DNA from: Lachnospiraceae bacterium
Lineage (GTDB): Bacteria > Bacillota > Clostridia > Lachnospirales > Lachnospiraceae
DNA length: 64,000 nucleotides
Reading direction: 5' to 3'
NCBI GenBank assembly: GCA_022767285.1
Contig: JALENY010000001.1
Location: 168,679-232,678, forward strand
The position numbers were made by a program, and so were the translations under genes. The notes under the pieces were generated by a model. It was not told the DNA's origin and searched no databases. It worked only from the letters and a program-made list of their open reading frames with translations. Positions 9,482 to 17,921 of the stretch are shown here, in pieces (within the stretch, counting starts at the first letter, position 1; each line of letters begins with the position of its first letter).

Positions 9482-9528
9482 TCCCAACCTCCGAGTACAC
9501 ATATCTGATATGCTATGAACATAACAGC

Positions 9529-9557
9529 ATTATACCCTGTTTTGCTATAAGAATCAA
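9529..9557 (-). promoter_or_regulatory. Sigma-A promoter of the licD-tagD polysaccharide operon
   Basis: On the minus strand TTGATT (9552-9557) and TATAAT (9529-9534) are spaced by 17 bases, about 40 bases before the licD start. It is the best promoter visible for the operon that runs to the DUF2142 gene. Confidence 0.75.
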
Positions 9558-9604
9558 TTGTTAAATACTTATTACACACTTGTAAATATTTCTCAAAATA
9601 TGAT

Positions 9605-9642
9605 ATGGCCTCCAACCGGTTTTTACACCGGCTGGAGGCCAT
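9605..9642 (-). terminator. Hairpin downstream of the Pce-like gene
   Basis: The arms ATGGCCTCCA and TGGAGGCCAT enclose a second short CCGG/CCGG stem, just after the stop codon of the choline-binding hydrolase. No long T-run follows, so termination efficiency is uncertain, but it separates that gene from the licD promoter. Confidence 0.65.
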
Positions 9643-9645
9643 GAA

Positions 9646-12138
9646 TTACTGTTCTTTCACTTTTCCCTGTACCCAGGCCCCATCCGGACCGACATAACAG
9701 TCATCGATCCAGCAGTCGCTCTGCATAACACCGTCTTCATTCATATAATACCATTTTGTTCCTATTTTCTGCCAGCCGGTCTGCATGGCTCCGGAGCTGT
9801 CAAAATAATACCATTCTCCGTCGATTTTCTGCCAACCGGTCACCATAACTCCGGATTCCATAAAATAATACCGCTTTCCGCTAATGTTCTGCCAGCCGGT
9901 CTGCTGTACTCCATCTCCATTCATGTAGTACCAGTTTCCATCTATCTTCTGCCAGCCGGTCTTCATGGCTCCGTCGCCGTTTGTCCCAAAATAGTACCAT
10001 AATCCGTCAATCTGTTTCCTGCCATATGCCATAGCTCCGGATTCTTCCAGATAATATTTTTTGCCGGAAATCACCTGCCAGCCGTTCTGCATAGCTCCGC
10101 TCGCATCCATGTAATACCAACGGTTTCCGACTTTTACCCAGCCAACAGCCATGGCTCCGTTTCCGTCCAGATAATACCAAACGCCATCCAGATTCAGCCA
10201 GCCGGTCTGCATCACGCCATTTTTGTCAAGATAATAATATTTTCCGCCCGTTTTCACCCAGCCGGTCTGCATCACTCCGCTGCTGTTCATATAATACCAC
10301 TTGCTTCCGACTTGCACCCAGCCAACGGCCATGGCCCCGTTGCTCTTCAAATAGTACCATTTGCCGTCCTGATTCAGCCAGCCGGTCACCATATAACCTC
10401 TGGCATCAAAATAATAATAGTAGCCCTGGATCAATTTCCACTGTTCCTTCGGATACGTATTGTCTGGATTGCGATACCACCATCCATTGCTGTCTTTCAC
10501 CCAGCCTTCCTGAACCGTATGCTCAATCCATACACCTTCATCGTTAAAATAGTAGTCACCCATCCATCCGGTCTTCATCACTCCGGTTTCCGTAGCATAA
10601 TACCATTTATCTTCATAAGAAATCCACTGGGACGTCACCGGTTCTACCGATTCACTGAAAAAATATTTTTTTCCGCTGCTTTTTACAAACCCAGTATAAG
10701 GATGTTTATATCCATCCTGATAGCAATACACATAAGGCATACTGCTGCAGCTATAGAAGAAGGGAGTTTCCGCTGACACATTTGTCTTAATTTCATTTCC
10801 GTCATAAGCGAGCACTACACTGTCTCCCTGATCTGCCATGGCATACTCGCGGGTAAAATACAGACGGGTTCCCTTCGATTCCGCCAACTGGTCAATGGCA
10901 TCTATCCTTCCATCAGATGCATACAGTGCACTGAATACGCCTGTTGAGACCATATAATCCGGCTGAAGTGTATTCAAATAATTGACTGTATTTGAGCTTG
11001 CCAGTCCATGATGGCCCAGTTTCAGCACATCAACCTCGCCCAGATATGCTGCGAGTCTGTCCTCATCCCCGTCATAATTGCCGATATCCCCTCCCAGGAA
11101 GGTGCGGTATCCGTTTACCTCCACCAGAACACCCAGTGAAAAATAATTACAGTCCGGCTTGGGCGTTGTTTTGTAGTCATCGCTGTAATTCAACACATGA
11201 ATTTCCATATCGCCAAGAGAAAAATTCGGGTTTCCGGTAGTGGATTCGTTTGAGATTCCCCTGGTCGAATTCGGGTCGTCGCTTAAGAGCACCGGAAATC
11301 CACTGCCGTCATCGGGTTCGGAGTCTGCTGCCTGCGGATCATCCGGATTCAGCGGATCCACACCATACTGTTCTTCTACCTCAGACTGAGACAAGAAAGC
11401 ATACTCTCTATCATCCTCTTCCATATCCACGATCTGCGGCTCTGCCAGCAGCGTTTGCCCGGACGATGCAGATTTATCCTCTTCACTTTCATCTGCGTAT
11501 ACGCTGTTTTCATCCTGTCCGGTTGCAGCAGTTTCGGCAGACTGAGAGAAGGGCCAGGAGGGACTCCAATCTCCCTGACCCGGCTCAACCGGCGCATCCT
11601 CATCAAAATTCTGTATCAATACAGCGCCAACCTCCTGCGCTGCCGCTATCATGTTGTCATACACATACAGGTTGTCCCACAGATTTGACTCGGAAGAAAT
11701 ATACTCGTCCCGATATTCCATAATATAGACACGTTCAGGCTGAAACTCCTGGATAATCTCATCGGCAGATCCTATATGATCACTGTGAGGATGGGTTCCC
11801 AGATAAAAATCGAAATTATACTTTGTTACCCCCACTGATTTCATGTATGCTATCACTTCATCTTCGAATCCGGCTGTTTTTACAATACCATCCCGAAGTG
11901 GATATCGGGAATCCGAACCGTCCGGATAATCTGTATCCTCACCGGAATCAACCATACCAAAATGTCCATTGCTTTCCAAAAGAATCGCATCAGAATGTCC
12001 GTCCAGCGCAATAAAGTGTATCTTGTTTGAACTGTTATCGACAGTGTCTGCTTTTACCGGTTGATCCGGCAGACTGACCATCCCCAAAACCAGCGTCATA
12101 AAGAAAGCAATTCTTTTAACCCCACGCTTTTTTACCAT
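9646..12138 (-). CDS. Secreted Pce-like phosphorylcholine esterase: metallo-beta-lactamase fold plus choline-binding repeats
   Basis: An 830-residue exported enzyme with a signal peptide (about 1-30), a metallo-beta-lactamase-fold domain (40-450) and about 14 tandem aromatic cell-wall-binding repeats of roughly 20 residues (510-820, WYY...GAM..GW type). The zinc ligands are visible: HPHSDH (116-121), Asp 351 in GGD, and HH (376-377). The segments SNGHFGMVDSGEDTDYPDG, SDSRYP and LWDNLYVYD closely match my recollection of pneumococcal Pce/CbpE, which removes phosphocholine from teichoic acids. An acidic insertion of about 130 residues (178-310) lies between the metal motifs. GGAGGAATATA precedes the ATG. 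The gene is next to two licD genes. The repeats may bind choline or another glycan, as in clostridial toxins; esterase activity is an inference. Confidence 0.85.
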   Translation of the reverse strand: MVKKRGVKRIAFFMTLVLGMVSLPDQPVKADTVDNSSNKIHFIALDGHSDAILLESNGHFGMVDSGEDTDYPDGSDSRYPLRDGIVKTAGFEDEVIAYMKSVGVTKYNFDFYLGTHPHSDHIGSADEIIQEFQPERVYIMEYRDEYISSESNLWDNLYVYDNMIAAAQEVGAVLIQNFDEDAPVEPGQGDWSPSWPFSQSAETAATGQDENSVYADESEEDKSASSGQTLLAEPQIVDMEEDDREYAFLSQSEVEEQYGVDPLNPDDPQAADSEPDDGSGFPVLLSDDPNSTRGISNESTTGNPNFSLGDMEIHVLNYSDDYKTTPKPDCNYFSLGVLVEVNGYRTFLGGDIGNYDGDEDRLAAYLGEVDVLKLGHHGLASSNTVNYLNTLQPDYMVSTGVFSALYASDGRIDAIDQLAESKGTRLYFTREYAMADQGDSVVLAYDGNEIKTNVSAETPFFYSCSSMPYVYCYQDGYKHPYTGFVKSSGKKYFFSESVEPVTSQWISYEDKWYYATETGVMKTGWMGDYYFNDEGVWIEHTVQEGWVKDSNGWWYRNPDNTYPKEQWKLIQGYYYYFDARGYMVTGWLNQDGKWYYLKSNGAMAVGWVQVGSKWYYMNSSGVMQTGWVKTGGKYYYLDKNGVMQTGWLNLDGVWYYLDGNGAMAVGWVKVGNRWYYMDASGAMQNGWQVISGKKYYLEESGAMAYGRKQIDGLWYYFGTNGDGAMKTGWQKIDGNWYYMNGDGVQQTGWQNISGKRYYFMESGVMVTGWQKIDGEWYYFDSSGAMQTGWQKIGTKWYYMNEDGVMQSDCWIDDCYVGPDGAWVQGKVKEQ

Positions 12139-12179
12139 TATATTCCTCCAAAATGATTCCTCTGAACATTACCATTTAT

Positions 12180-12208
12180 ATTATACTATACCCATTTTTA
12201 CATTTCAA
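12180..12208 (-). promoter_or_regulatory. Sigma-A promoter of the Pce-like gene
   Basis: On the minus strand TTGAAA (12203-12208) and TATAAT (12180-12185) are 17 bases apart, about 40 bases before the ATG. The gene is therefore a single transcription unit between this promoter and the hairpin at 9605-9642. Confidence 0.75.
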
Positions 12209-12330
12209 AGTTCTTTTACTTTTTTGTTACATTTCTCTTATGTTTTGCATGAATTAACCTATATTTTGACAAAATCGTTGAACACCGCATGAACCGTTCG
12301 TTAAAATACTGTTGTTATACGTCCGGACAC

Positions 12331-12370
12331 AAAAAGGACCGGAGCGGTTTTGTCAATTCCGTCTCCGGTC
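12331..12370 (-). terminator. Intrinsic terminator of the cdaA-cdaR-HPr-dacA operon
   Basis: On the minus strand the arms GACCGGAG and CTCCGGTC (12337-12370) are followed by a T-run (A-run 12331-12335 on the plus strand). It lies 39 bases after the dacA stop. Confidence 0.8.
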
Positions 12371-12408
12371 ATCACGACATCTTAATTTCTTCTATTTCTT
12401 AATTTCTT

Positions 12409-13839
12409 TTATTTCTTTTTCTTTTTATTTTTTATTTTTTTACTCTTCTTTCCTTTTCGGAGATCGTTTTTCTTTGCGGCTTTTTTCTTCTTCTTAGCCG
12501 TGGATTTTTTCACAACAGTAGCTACAATCAGAATAAAACCGAGGAAAATCAAAAAAATCAGTATTCCCATTACGATATGAGGTACGGTGACCCATTCGTC
12601 CCGGTTCAAAGGGCTCAGATCCGGATCCAGATTTTCAATATCTTCTCTGCTGATATGATCCTCTTCCGGTTCTGGCTGCGTTTCTGTCGGTTCCGGTGTC
12701 TCCGTAGGCGTCGGCGTCTCTGTTTTTGCATCAAAAGATGTCTGCGTGATCTCCGCATAACCCACCGGATAATCATGATACGTATAGTTTTCACTTACCA
12801 TGGTTCCGAAGTCCGTTTCAAATGATTCACCCTCCGTCATCACCACATCCGAATTCACGGCATTAACCGGGATCGTAACTGTGCCTCCTGAATATACGTC
12901 ATGACCTTCATCCATAACAATATTCTGAAAATTGTCAAACCCATAATCAAAAAGCTTTATGGAATCAGCTAACACATCCGGATGCGTGTCACCATGCATT
13001 ACAGCGGCAATCAGCGTCCGTCCGTTTTTCTCTGCAAAAGAAACAAAGGTGTACATGGAGTTATCAGTAAATCCGGTCTTTCCGCCCAGACATGCTTCAT
13101 AATAATAATCTCCCGGCATGATCAGAGCATTATGACTGGAAATATATCTTTCTTCCGACTGAGCGGTTGCCGGGATGGTATAGGACTGCGCCCCGGTAAT
13201 TTTGCGGAAGTTCTCATCCTGAATCGCCTCACGCATGATCAGCACCAGATCATATGCAGTGGTATAATGATTGGCATCAGGCATGCCGTGTGCATTTGTA
13301 AAATGGGTATCTTTGCATCCGATCTCCGCAGCACGCTGGTTCATCATGTCAACAAAATTATCAACACTGCCTCCCACATACTCTGCGACCTGACTCGAAA
13401 AATCATTGGCCGATTTCATTAACACTGCGTACAGGCAGTCTTCCATTGTAAACTGCTCGCCTGCCAGAATTCCCAGATTGCTGCTGTCCCAGGTCACTTC
13501 TGCGGTTCCGGCGTTCGTTGCCGTCACGATCTCATTCAGACCGGAATGTTCCAGTGCGACCAATGCTGTCATAACTTTCGTTGTACTTGCCGGATACATA
13601 CGCTGATGCATGCCTTTATTGTAAAGGATCGTGCCACTGTCAGCATCCATCAAGCATGCTGTATCACAAACAATATCACTTGCCTTTGGCCATCCATTAA
13701 TATTATTTGTCTCAACAGTCTGTGCAGGCGGCACTAATGACGGTATCTCCGAAGCAGAAACCATCCGGGCTCCGCTTGTAAAAATCACCCCCGCAGCAAT
13801 CACCATACTGACCAAACCTTTTATTCTTTTGTTAAACAT
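12409..13839 (-). CDS. dacA: D-alanyl-D-alanine carboxypeptidase (PBP5/6 type, peptidase S11)
   Basis: A penicillin-binding carboxypeptidase that removes the terminal D-Ala from peptidoglycan stem peptides outside the membrane. The 476-residue protein has a signal peptide (1-30) and the three active-site motifs STTK (85-88), SAN (143-145) and KTG (254-256). The beta-rich C-terminal domain is followed by a Pro/Thr/Glu-rich linker (about 375-395), a transmembrane helix (421-443) and a very lysine-rich cytoplasmic tail to the end. The C-terminal transmembrane anchor plus poly-lysine tail is longer than the amphipathic helix of classical PBP5. It begins 4 bases after the HPr gene, so it belongs to the cda operon. 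Confidence 0.93.
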   Translation of the reverse strand: MFNKRIKGLVSMVIAAGVIFTSGARMVSASEIPSLVPPAQTVETNNINGWPKASDIVCDTACLMDADSGTILYNKGMHQRMYPASTTKVMTALVALEHSGLNEIVTATNAGTAEVTWDSSNLGILAGEQFTMEDCLYAVLMKSANDFSSQVAEYVGGSVDNFVDMMNQRAAEIGCKDTHFTNAHGMPDANHYTTAYDLVLIMREAIQDENFRKITGAQSYTIPATAQSEERYISSHNALIMPGDYYYEACLGGKTGFTDNSMYTFVSFAEKNGRTLIAAVMHGDTHPDVLADSIKLFDYGFDNFQNIVMDEGHDVYSGGTVTIPVNAVNSDVVMTEGESFETDFGTMVSENYTYHDYPVGYAEITQTSFDAKTETPTPTETPEPTETQPEPEEDHISREDIENLDPDLSPLNRDEWVTVPHIVMGILIFLIFLGFILIVATVVKKSTAKKKKKAAKKNDLRKGKKSKKIKNKKKKK

Positions 13840-13843
13840 GCCC

Positions 13844-14107
13844 CTATTCTCCTAATCCATCTTCCACAGCCTTAATAAGGGCATCCAATGCCTCTTTTTC
13901 ATCTGCTCCCTCACAGACGATTTCAATCTCATCGCCGCATTTTACACAGGCACCGAGCACGCTGAGTACACTTTTTGCATTTGCTGTCGTGTGCTCAAAC
14001 GTAAACGTAATCAGTGATTTGAATTTCATAGCCTCCTTGCAAAAAAATGCAGCCGGTTTCAGATGAAGTCCGGTAATGTTTTTAACTGTAACTTTCTTGC
14101 TTACCAT
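13844..14107 (-). CDS. HPr family phosphocarrier protein
   Basis: An 87-residue protein of HPr size, the small carrier that passes phosphate from enzyme I to sugar permeases and is also phosphorylated on Ser46 by HPr kinase. The active histidine is at position 15 in TGLHLKPAA and the regulatory serine is at 46 in AKSVLSVLG, both at canonical positions. Arg17, which assists phosphotransfer in classical HPr, is replaced by Lys. The gene sits between cdaR and dacA (gaps 15 and 4 bases) rather than next to ptsI. It may be a second, regulatory HPr paralogue; whether another HPr exists cannot be seen here. Confidence 0.88.
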   Translation of the reverse strand: MVSKKVTVKNITGLHLKPAAFFCKEAMKFKSLITFTFEHTTANAKSVLSVLGACVKCGDEIEIVCEGADEKEALDALIKAVEDGLGE

Positions 14108-14122
14108 ATTATTTTCTCCCTG

Positions 14123-15448
14123 CTAATTAGATTTTGAAACCGTTATATTTTCTTCTTCCACATCCTGTACGGTACTGGATATCGTAACCGTCGTCTTCAC
14201 TTCATTTACCAGTGTCATACCGGGCGGAAGAATTATTTCAACAGGTACCGTATGGGTGCCGGTCGAAAGCCCTGCAAAGTCTACGGTTCCCGTTAAATTT
14301 TCTGTTTTGAGACTGTTCAGATATGCATCGCTTCCCTTAACGCGCACGGTAATCTCATTGTCATTAAATACTGCAATCAACCCTTTCTCAAGGTTGTTCT
14401 GGGTGATATTGGTAACAGGTACTTCATAATCCCTGCTTCCATAGGGAAGAATTGCGGTTTTCACCAGAACAGAAGAGCTGACATCCGTTGCCAGACGGAT
14501 GTTTTCCGGTAAATACTCATTAATGTCGATCTTTGTTTCAAAATCAGCGTCCATATCGGTGGCATCAATCGCCGAGGCCGGTATCTCAATGACATTTCCC
14601 AAAAGAGCCAGTTGTTCCAGAGCTTCCGGTGAACCTACAAGAGATATTTTGCTGGGTGTTGTGACCACTTCCCCAATCTGATATCCATATTTCGGTGTGC
14701 CGGATGCACTTGCCGTGATACTCACATCTTTCTGGACTTTCCATAGATTGATGTGCACACTGACACTTCCATCCTCATTCATATTCTGGAAGGTCAGATA
14801 ACTCATCTGGTAATCGTCCAGCTGCTGCTGGTTTTTATCGATCACCACGACCTCGCCTTTCTTTGTCCCGTCGCTGTCCATGCCATTTACATTGACCGTA
14901 ACAACCACTTTATCAATGATATTGATTATGGATTCCGGACCACTTATCGTAATTTTCTCAGGTTCAACCTGCATCGCCCCAACTTCATAATCTTTATGCG
15001 GTTTTGAATCTCCGGCCGATGGTGTCACAAGGAAATTAGCACTTGTGAGTTTTTCCAGCTTAATTGCCACATTTTTAGGTGTAACGCTCATATCTTCTGC
15101 AGAAAGCCCCGGATATTTGGTACATACCACACTGAGCGGGACCATCACCGGATCCGACTCCATGCTGATAATCTGTGTCAGATCTGCAATGACCATTATA
15201 TCGCTGGCAGAAATTGATTTCACCACTGAAACATTGTCCCGTATCGAGACACTCACACTAGTCTGCTCCAGCTGACAGCTCAATCCCATACTCTCAATAT
15301 AGGATGAATTTGTCACCGTTATGGGAATACTCGTGTAAGTCTGACTTCGAATGGGATTGCTGACATTCATAACCAGAAACCAGGCGATAATCGCCAGGAC
15401 AACCGCAGTAATCTTAAGGCCGAGATTATTCATCAACGCTTTTTTCAT
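14123..15448 (-). CDS. cdaR: CdaR, YbbR-domain regulator of diadenylate cyclase
   Basis: A membrane-anchored extracytoplasmic protein of 441 residues with one N-terminal transmembrane helix (about 8-27) followed by four YbbR-like beta domains and a short C-terminal tail. In Firmicutes CdaR binds CdaA and tunes cyclic-di-AMP synthesis. The order cdaA-cdaR is the standard one, and here the two frames overlap by 23 bases, suggesting translational coupling. In many Firmicutes glmM follows; here glmM lies about 40 kb away and HPr and dacA follow instead. Confidence 0.93.
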   Translation of the reverse strand: MKKALMNNLGLKITAVVLAIIAWFLVMNVSNPIRSQTYTSIPITVTNSSYIESMGLSCQLEQTSVSVSIRDNVSVVKSISASDIMVIADLTQIISMESDPVMVPLSVVCTKYPGLSAEDMSVTPKNVAIKLEKLTSANFLVTPSAGDSKPHKDYEVGAMQVEPEKITISGPESIINIIDKVVVTVNVNGMDSDGTKKGEVVVIDKNQQQLDDYQMSYLTFQNMNEDGSVSVHINLWKVQKDVSITASASGTPKYGYQIGEVVTTPSKISLVGSPEALEQLALLGNVIEIPASAIDATDMDADFETKIDINEYLPENIRLATDVSSSVLVKTAILPYGSRDYEVPVTNITQNNLEKGLIAVFNDNEITVRVKGSDAYLNSLKTENLTGTVDFAGLSTGTHTVPVEIILPPGMTLVNEVKTTVTISSTVQDVEEENITVSKSN

Positions 15449-16316
15449 TTTTATCCCGTCCTTTCCAGATCCTGAATTTTACTGTCTTCTTTTCCTCCAT
15501 CCTGTCCTTCTGAATTTTGTGAAGCTGCTCACGCAGTTCACTGGGGGAGAGCGCTGTAATCAGTTTTCCGCCAAACGCATAAGACACTCTTCCTGTCTCC
15601 TCTGATACAACAATCGTAAAGGAATCACTGACTTCACTGATTCCCAGAGCCGCACGGTGACGTGTTCCCAACCGTTTGCTCACCACGGTACTGTCGGACA
15701 ACGGCAGATAGCAGGTAGCCGCCACTACCCGGTCACCCCGTATGATGACAGCTCCGTCATGAAGCGGTGTATTGTGTTCAAAAATATTCAGAAGGAGCTG
15801 ACTGGTTATGATGGAATCCAGCAAAATACCCGTATTTACATATTCCGTCAAAAGGATGTTCAATTCAATAACGATCAAGGCGCCCGTCTTAACTTCGCTC
15901 ATATCGAATACAGCACGCACGATTTCATTGATCGTCTTGTCCGAAAATCGCTCGCCATCTTCCCTGGAAGAATCAAAAGGAATAATCGAAGCAAACATGT
16001 TTTTCTGTCCCAACTGCTCCAGCGCTTTTCGCAATTCCGGCTGGAAAATGATAACAATCGCCGTCATGGCAACAGTCGCAAAATTTTTCAGCAGCCACAG
16101 TATCGTCGACATCTGCAGCAAAGCCGCCAGTATGACAAACAGTGCAATGACCAGAAGACCCTTGAGGAGTGTGTATGCACGGGTGCTCTTGATCCAGACA
16201 ATGAAATAATACAGTAATACTGCAAGAATCAGTATCTCGATTACGTCAATAATCTGAATTTTCGGAATGTACAATTCACCTAAATATCGTTTCAGTTCCA
16301 ATAATATACTCTCCAC
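15426..16316 (-). CDS. cdaA: Diadenylate cyclase CdaA
   Basis: Makes cyclic-di-AMP from two ATP. It has three N-terminal transmembrane helices and a cytosolic DAC domain with the DGA motif (187-189) and GTRHRA (217-222), both required for catalysis. I place the start at a GTG at 16316 (296 residues, MESILLELKRYLG): AAGGGAG lies seven bases upstream, and the only ATG, at 16349, falls inside the spacer of the apparent promoter. The gene opens the cdaA-cdaR-HPr-dacA operon. Family assignment is secure; the start is inferred. Confidence 0.92.
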   Translation of the reverse strand: MESILLELKRYLGELYIPKIQIIDVIEILILAVLLYYFIVWIKSTRAYTLLKGLLVIALFVILAALLQMSTILWLLKNFATVAMTAIVIIFQPELRKALEQLGQKNMFASIIPFDSSREDGERFSDKTINEIVRAVFDMSEVKTGALIVIELNILLTEYVNTGILLDSIITSQLLLNIFEHNTPLHDGAVIIRGDRVVAATCYLPLSDSTVVSKRLGTRHRAALGISEVSDSFTIVVSEETGRVSYAFGGKLITALSPSELREQLHKIQKDRMEEKKTVKFRIWKGRDKNEKSVDE

Positions 16317-16333
16317 ACCCTCACTCCCTTCAC

Positions 16334-16362
16334 TGTATATTTTATGCATTTGCAGCGTGCAA
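16334..16362 (-). promoter_or_regulatory. Sigma-A type promoter of the cdaA operon
   Basis: On the minus strand TTGCAC (16357-16362) and TATACA (16334-16339) are spaced by 17 bases. The predicted start of transcription lies only a few bases before the Shine-Dalgarno sequence, giving a very short leader and excluding the ATG at 16349. Confidence 0.5.
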
Positions 16363-16392
16363 AATCAAATACGGAATTACTTTTTATACGAT

Positions 16393-17448
16393 TTATAAGT
16401 TTTTCAGAGATTCCTCCAGTTTGCGTTCAAGATCGTTTTCATCGATCTCCGTCATCTCCCGGTTCGCACCAAATATATCCTTGTCTTCCGTGTTTTCCAT
16501 TCCCGACGGTATATCTATAGTTTCTTCATCGCTGATGGTCTTAATCTGTCGTTCGGATCTTGATATGGTTACTTTGGGAACCGCTTTAACATAATAATAA
16601 TACTCATCATCCTCAAATTCCAGTCTTTCCGTCCTGCTGTAATCGACATTATGGACAAAAAAGCCGAAAAGCAATGCAATGATCAGGCTTCCGAGCGTTC
16701 CAACAAAAATCGGAAGCAGATCGGTCTGTATATTTAAAAAGAGTCCGCCGCCCATCATGAGAGCAGCATATGCAATGGAGCCAACCACGATTGCAACATG
16801 CCAGACGTAATCTTTGCCGCTTCTTCGGATGACATAAACCAGAGTCAAAACGACTACCATGGTCAGCATCGTCAAAATCATCATCTGATTTTTGACAATA
16901 CCATCCAGCAGAAGCTTTAGCTTGTTCAGCATATCGCTGTTCTCAGATCCTTTCAGAAGCGTGGATTTTTCTTTCAGCAGAGCCATGAGATAGTAGACCA
17001 GCGTACCGCAGGCGACTGCAATTGCAGAAGATGGCTTTCTTTTTAATCCAAAACAGATAGGCGCCGCACATGGAACACCCAGCGCAAGGGCAAAAGGTGT
17101 CAGCACCAGAGCCAGACTGTCCTTACCGGCAAAGCGCAAAAACAACAGGCCCACCACTACAAGCAAAAGAAGCACAAATGCCGCCACTTCTATTCCGAGT
17201 GCATAGCAGTGTCCCAATATCATGATACCGCCTACAACCGCGATGGCCTGTACCGGGAGCAGACAGCAGATCAGAGACAGAATCAGAACCACAAAAATAT
17301 TTTTAAATAAGGAAAAGAATCCTATCGTCTGATTGATGCTGTAAAAAGCAGCAAATGCCAACAAAAATTTTACCACCGGCAGAATCACATAGGAATAATC
17401 TATGTATAGTTTCCTGATTTTTTCTTTGAATTCCAACATTAAAGTCAT
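16393..17448 (-). CDS. Conserved polytopic membrane protein of unknown function
   Basis: I do not recognise a characterised family. The 351-residue product has about eight to nine hydrophobic helices (residues 20-270) and a hydrophilic, mostly acidic cytoplasmic tail of about 90 residues (FEDDEYYYYVKAVPKVTISR onwards, ending in a charged helix). The ATG at 17448 is chosen because GGAGGGTATAAA precedes it; it follows the upstream stop by one base, so the two genes are translationally coupled. It lies between mreB-recD2-comF and the cda operon, a cell-envelope context. The regulated-looking tail suggests interaction with a cytosolic partner, but no function can be assigned. Confidence 0.7.
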   Translation of the reverse strand: MTLMLEFKEKIRKLYIDYSYVILPVVKFLLAFAAFYSINQTIGFFSLFKNIFVVLILSLICCLLPVQAIAVVGGIMILGHCYALGIEVAAFVLLLLVVVGLLFLRFAGKDSLALVLTPFALALGVPCAAPICFGLKRKPSSAIAVACGTLVYYLMALLKEKSTLLKGSENSDMLNKLKLLLDGIVKNQMMILTMLTMVVVLTLVYVIRRSGKDYVWHVAIVVGSIAYAALMMGGGLFLNIQTDLLPIFVGTLGSLIIALLFGFFVHNVDYSRTERLEFEDDEYYYYVKAVPKVTISRSERQIKTISDEETIDIPSGMENTEDKDIFGANREMTEIDENDLERKLEESLKNL

Positions 17449-17449
17449 T

Positions 17450-17878
17450 TTATACCCTCCAGCCGTTCTGGAGCATCTCATTTTTCAGATTTTCACTGAT
17501 ATATATTTTATCGAGTTTGCCCAGTTCCTGATAATACTTCTGCACACTGTTCTTTGCTTTATCATATCGTATTGTGCAGATAATGTAAGTAATCGCCGAG
17601 TAAAGAACCAGCGCAACCGCATATCCCAAAATCAGTTCGATTCCAAGAATAACCAGATTAATCTCATTGATCTCTTCCAGCAGTATCTCAAGATAATAAC
17701 CGGCAACAAAAAAGAGCAGTCCCACATATCCGATACTTACCATAAAGAAGTTCTTAATCAGTGCAATTCCGATGTAGTCACTGCGATAATAGCTGGCGAT
17801 TTCCAGATATTTTCTGCCGGGGCCTTCCTGGTATCTGGCCAGATCCGTCATAATCCGGACTTTTTCTTCGTTTACCAT
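17450..17878 (-). CDS. Small membrane protein of unknown function
   Basis: A 142-residue protein with an N-terminal cytosolic stretch that includes a conserved-looking GPGRKYLE segment, two or three transmembrane helices (about 45-66, 74-96) and a charged C-terminal helix. I do not recognise the family. It is preceded by its own promoter at 17924-17952, follows comF, and is coupled to the next membrane protein gene with a one-base gap; the two products probably act together. Confidence 0.65.
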   Translation of the reverse strand: MVNEEKVRIMTDLARYQEGPGRKYLEIASYYRSDYIGIALIKNFFMVSIGYVGLLFFVAGYYLEILLEEINEINLVILGIELILGYAVALVLYSAITYIICTIRYDKAKNSVQKYYQELGKLDKIYISENLKNEMLQNGWRV

Positions 17879-17921
17879 AATGAAGCTCCTTAATATATAA
17901 TCTCACAGTAGTTGCTTTTTA

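Noticed and set aside
9605..9642. Operator or CRISPR-like palindrome between licD and the Pce-like gene
   Set aside because: A single inverted repeat just after a stop codon fits a terminator; no spacer-repeat array exists anywhere in the window.
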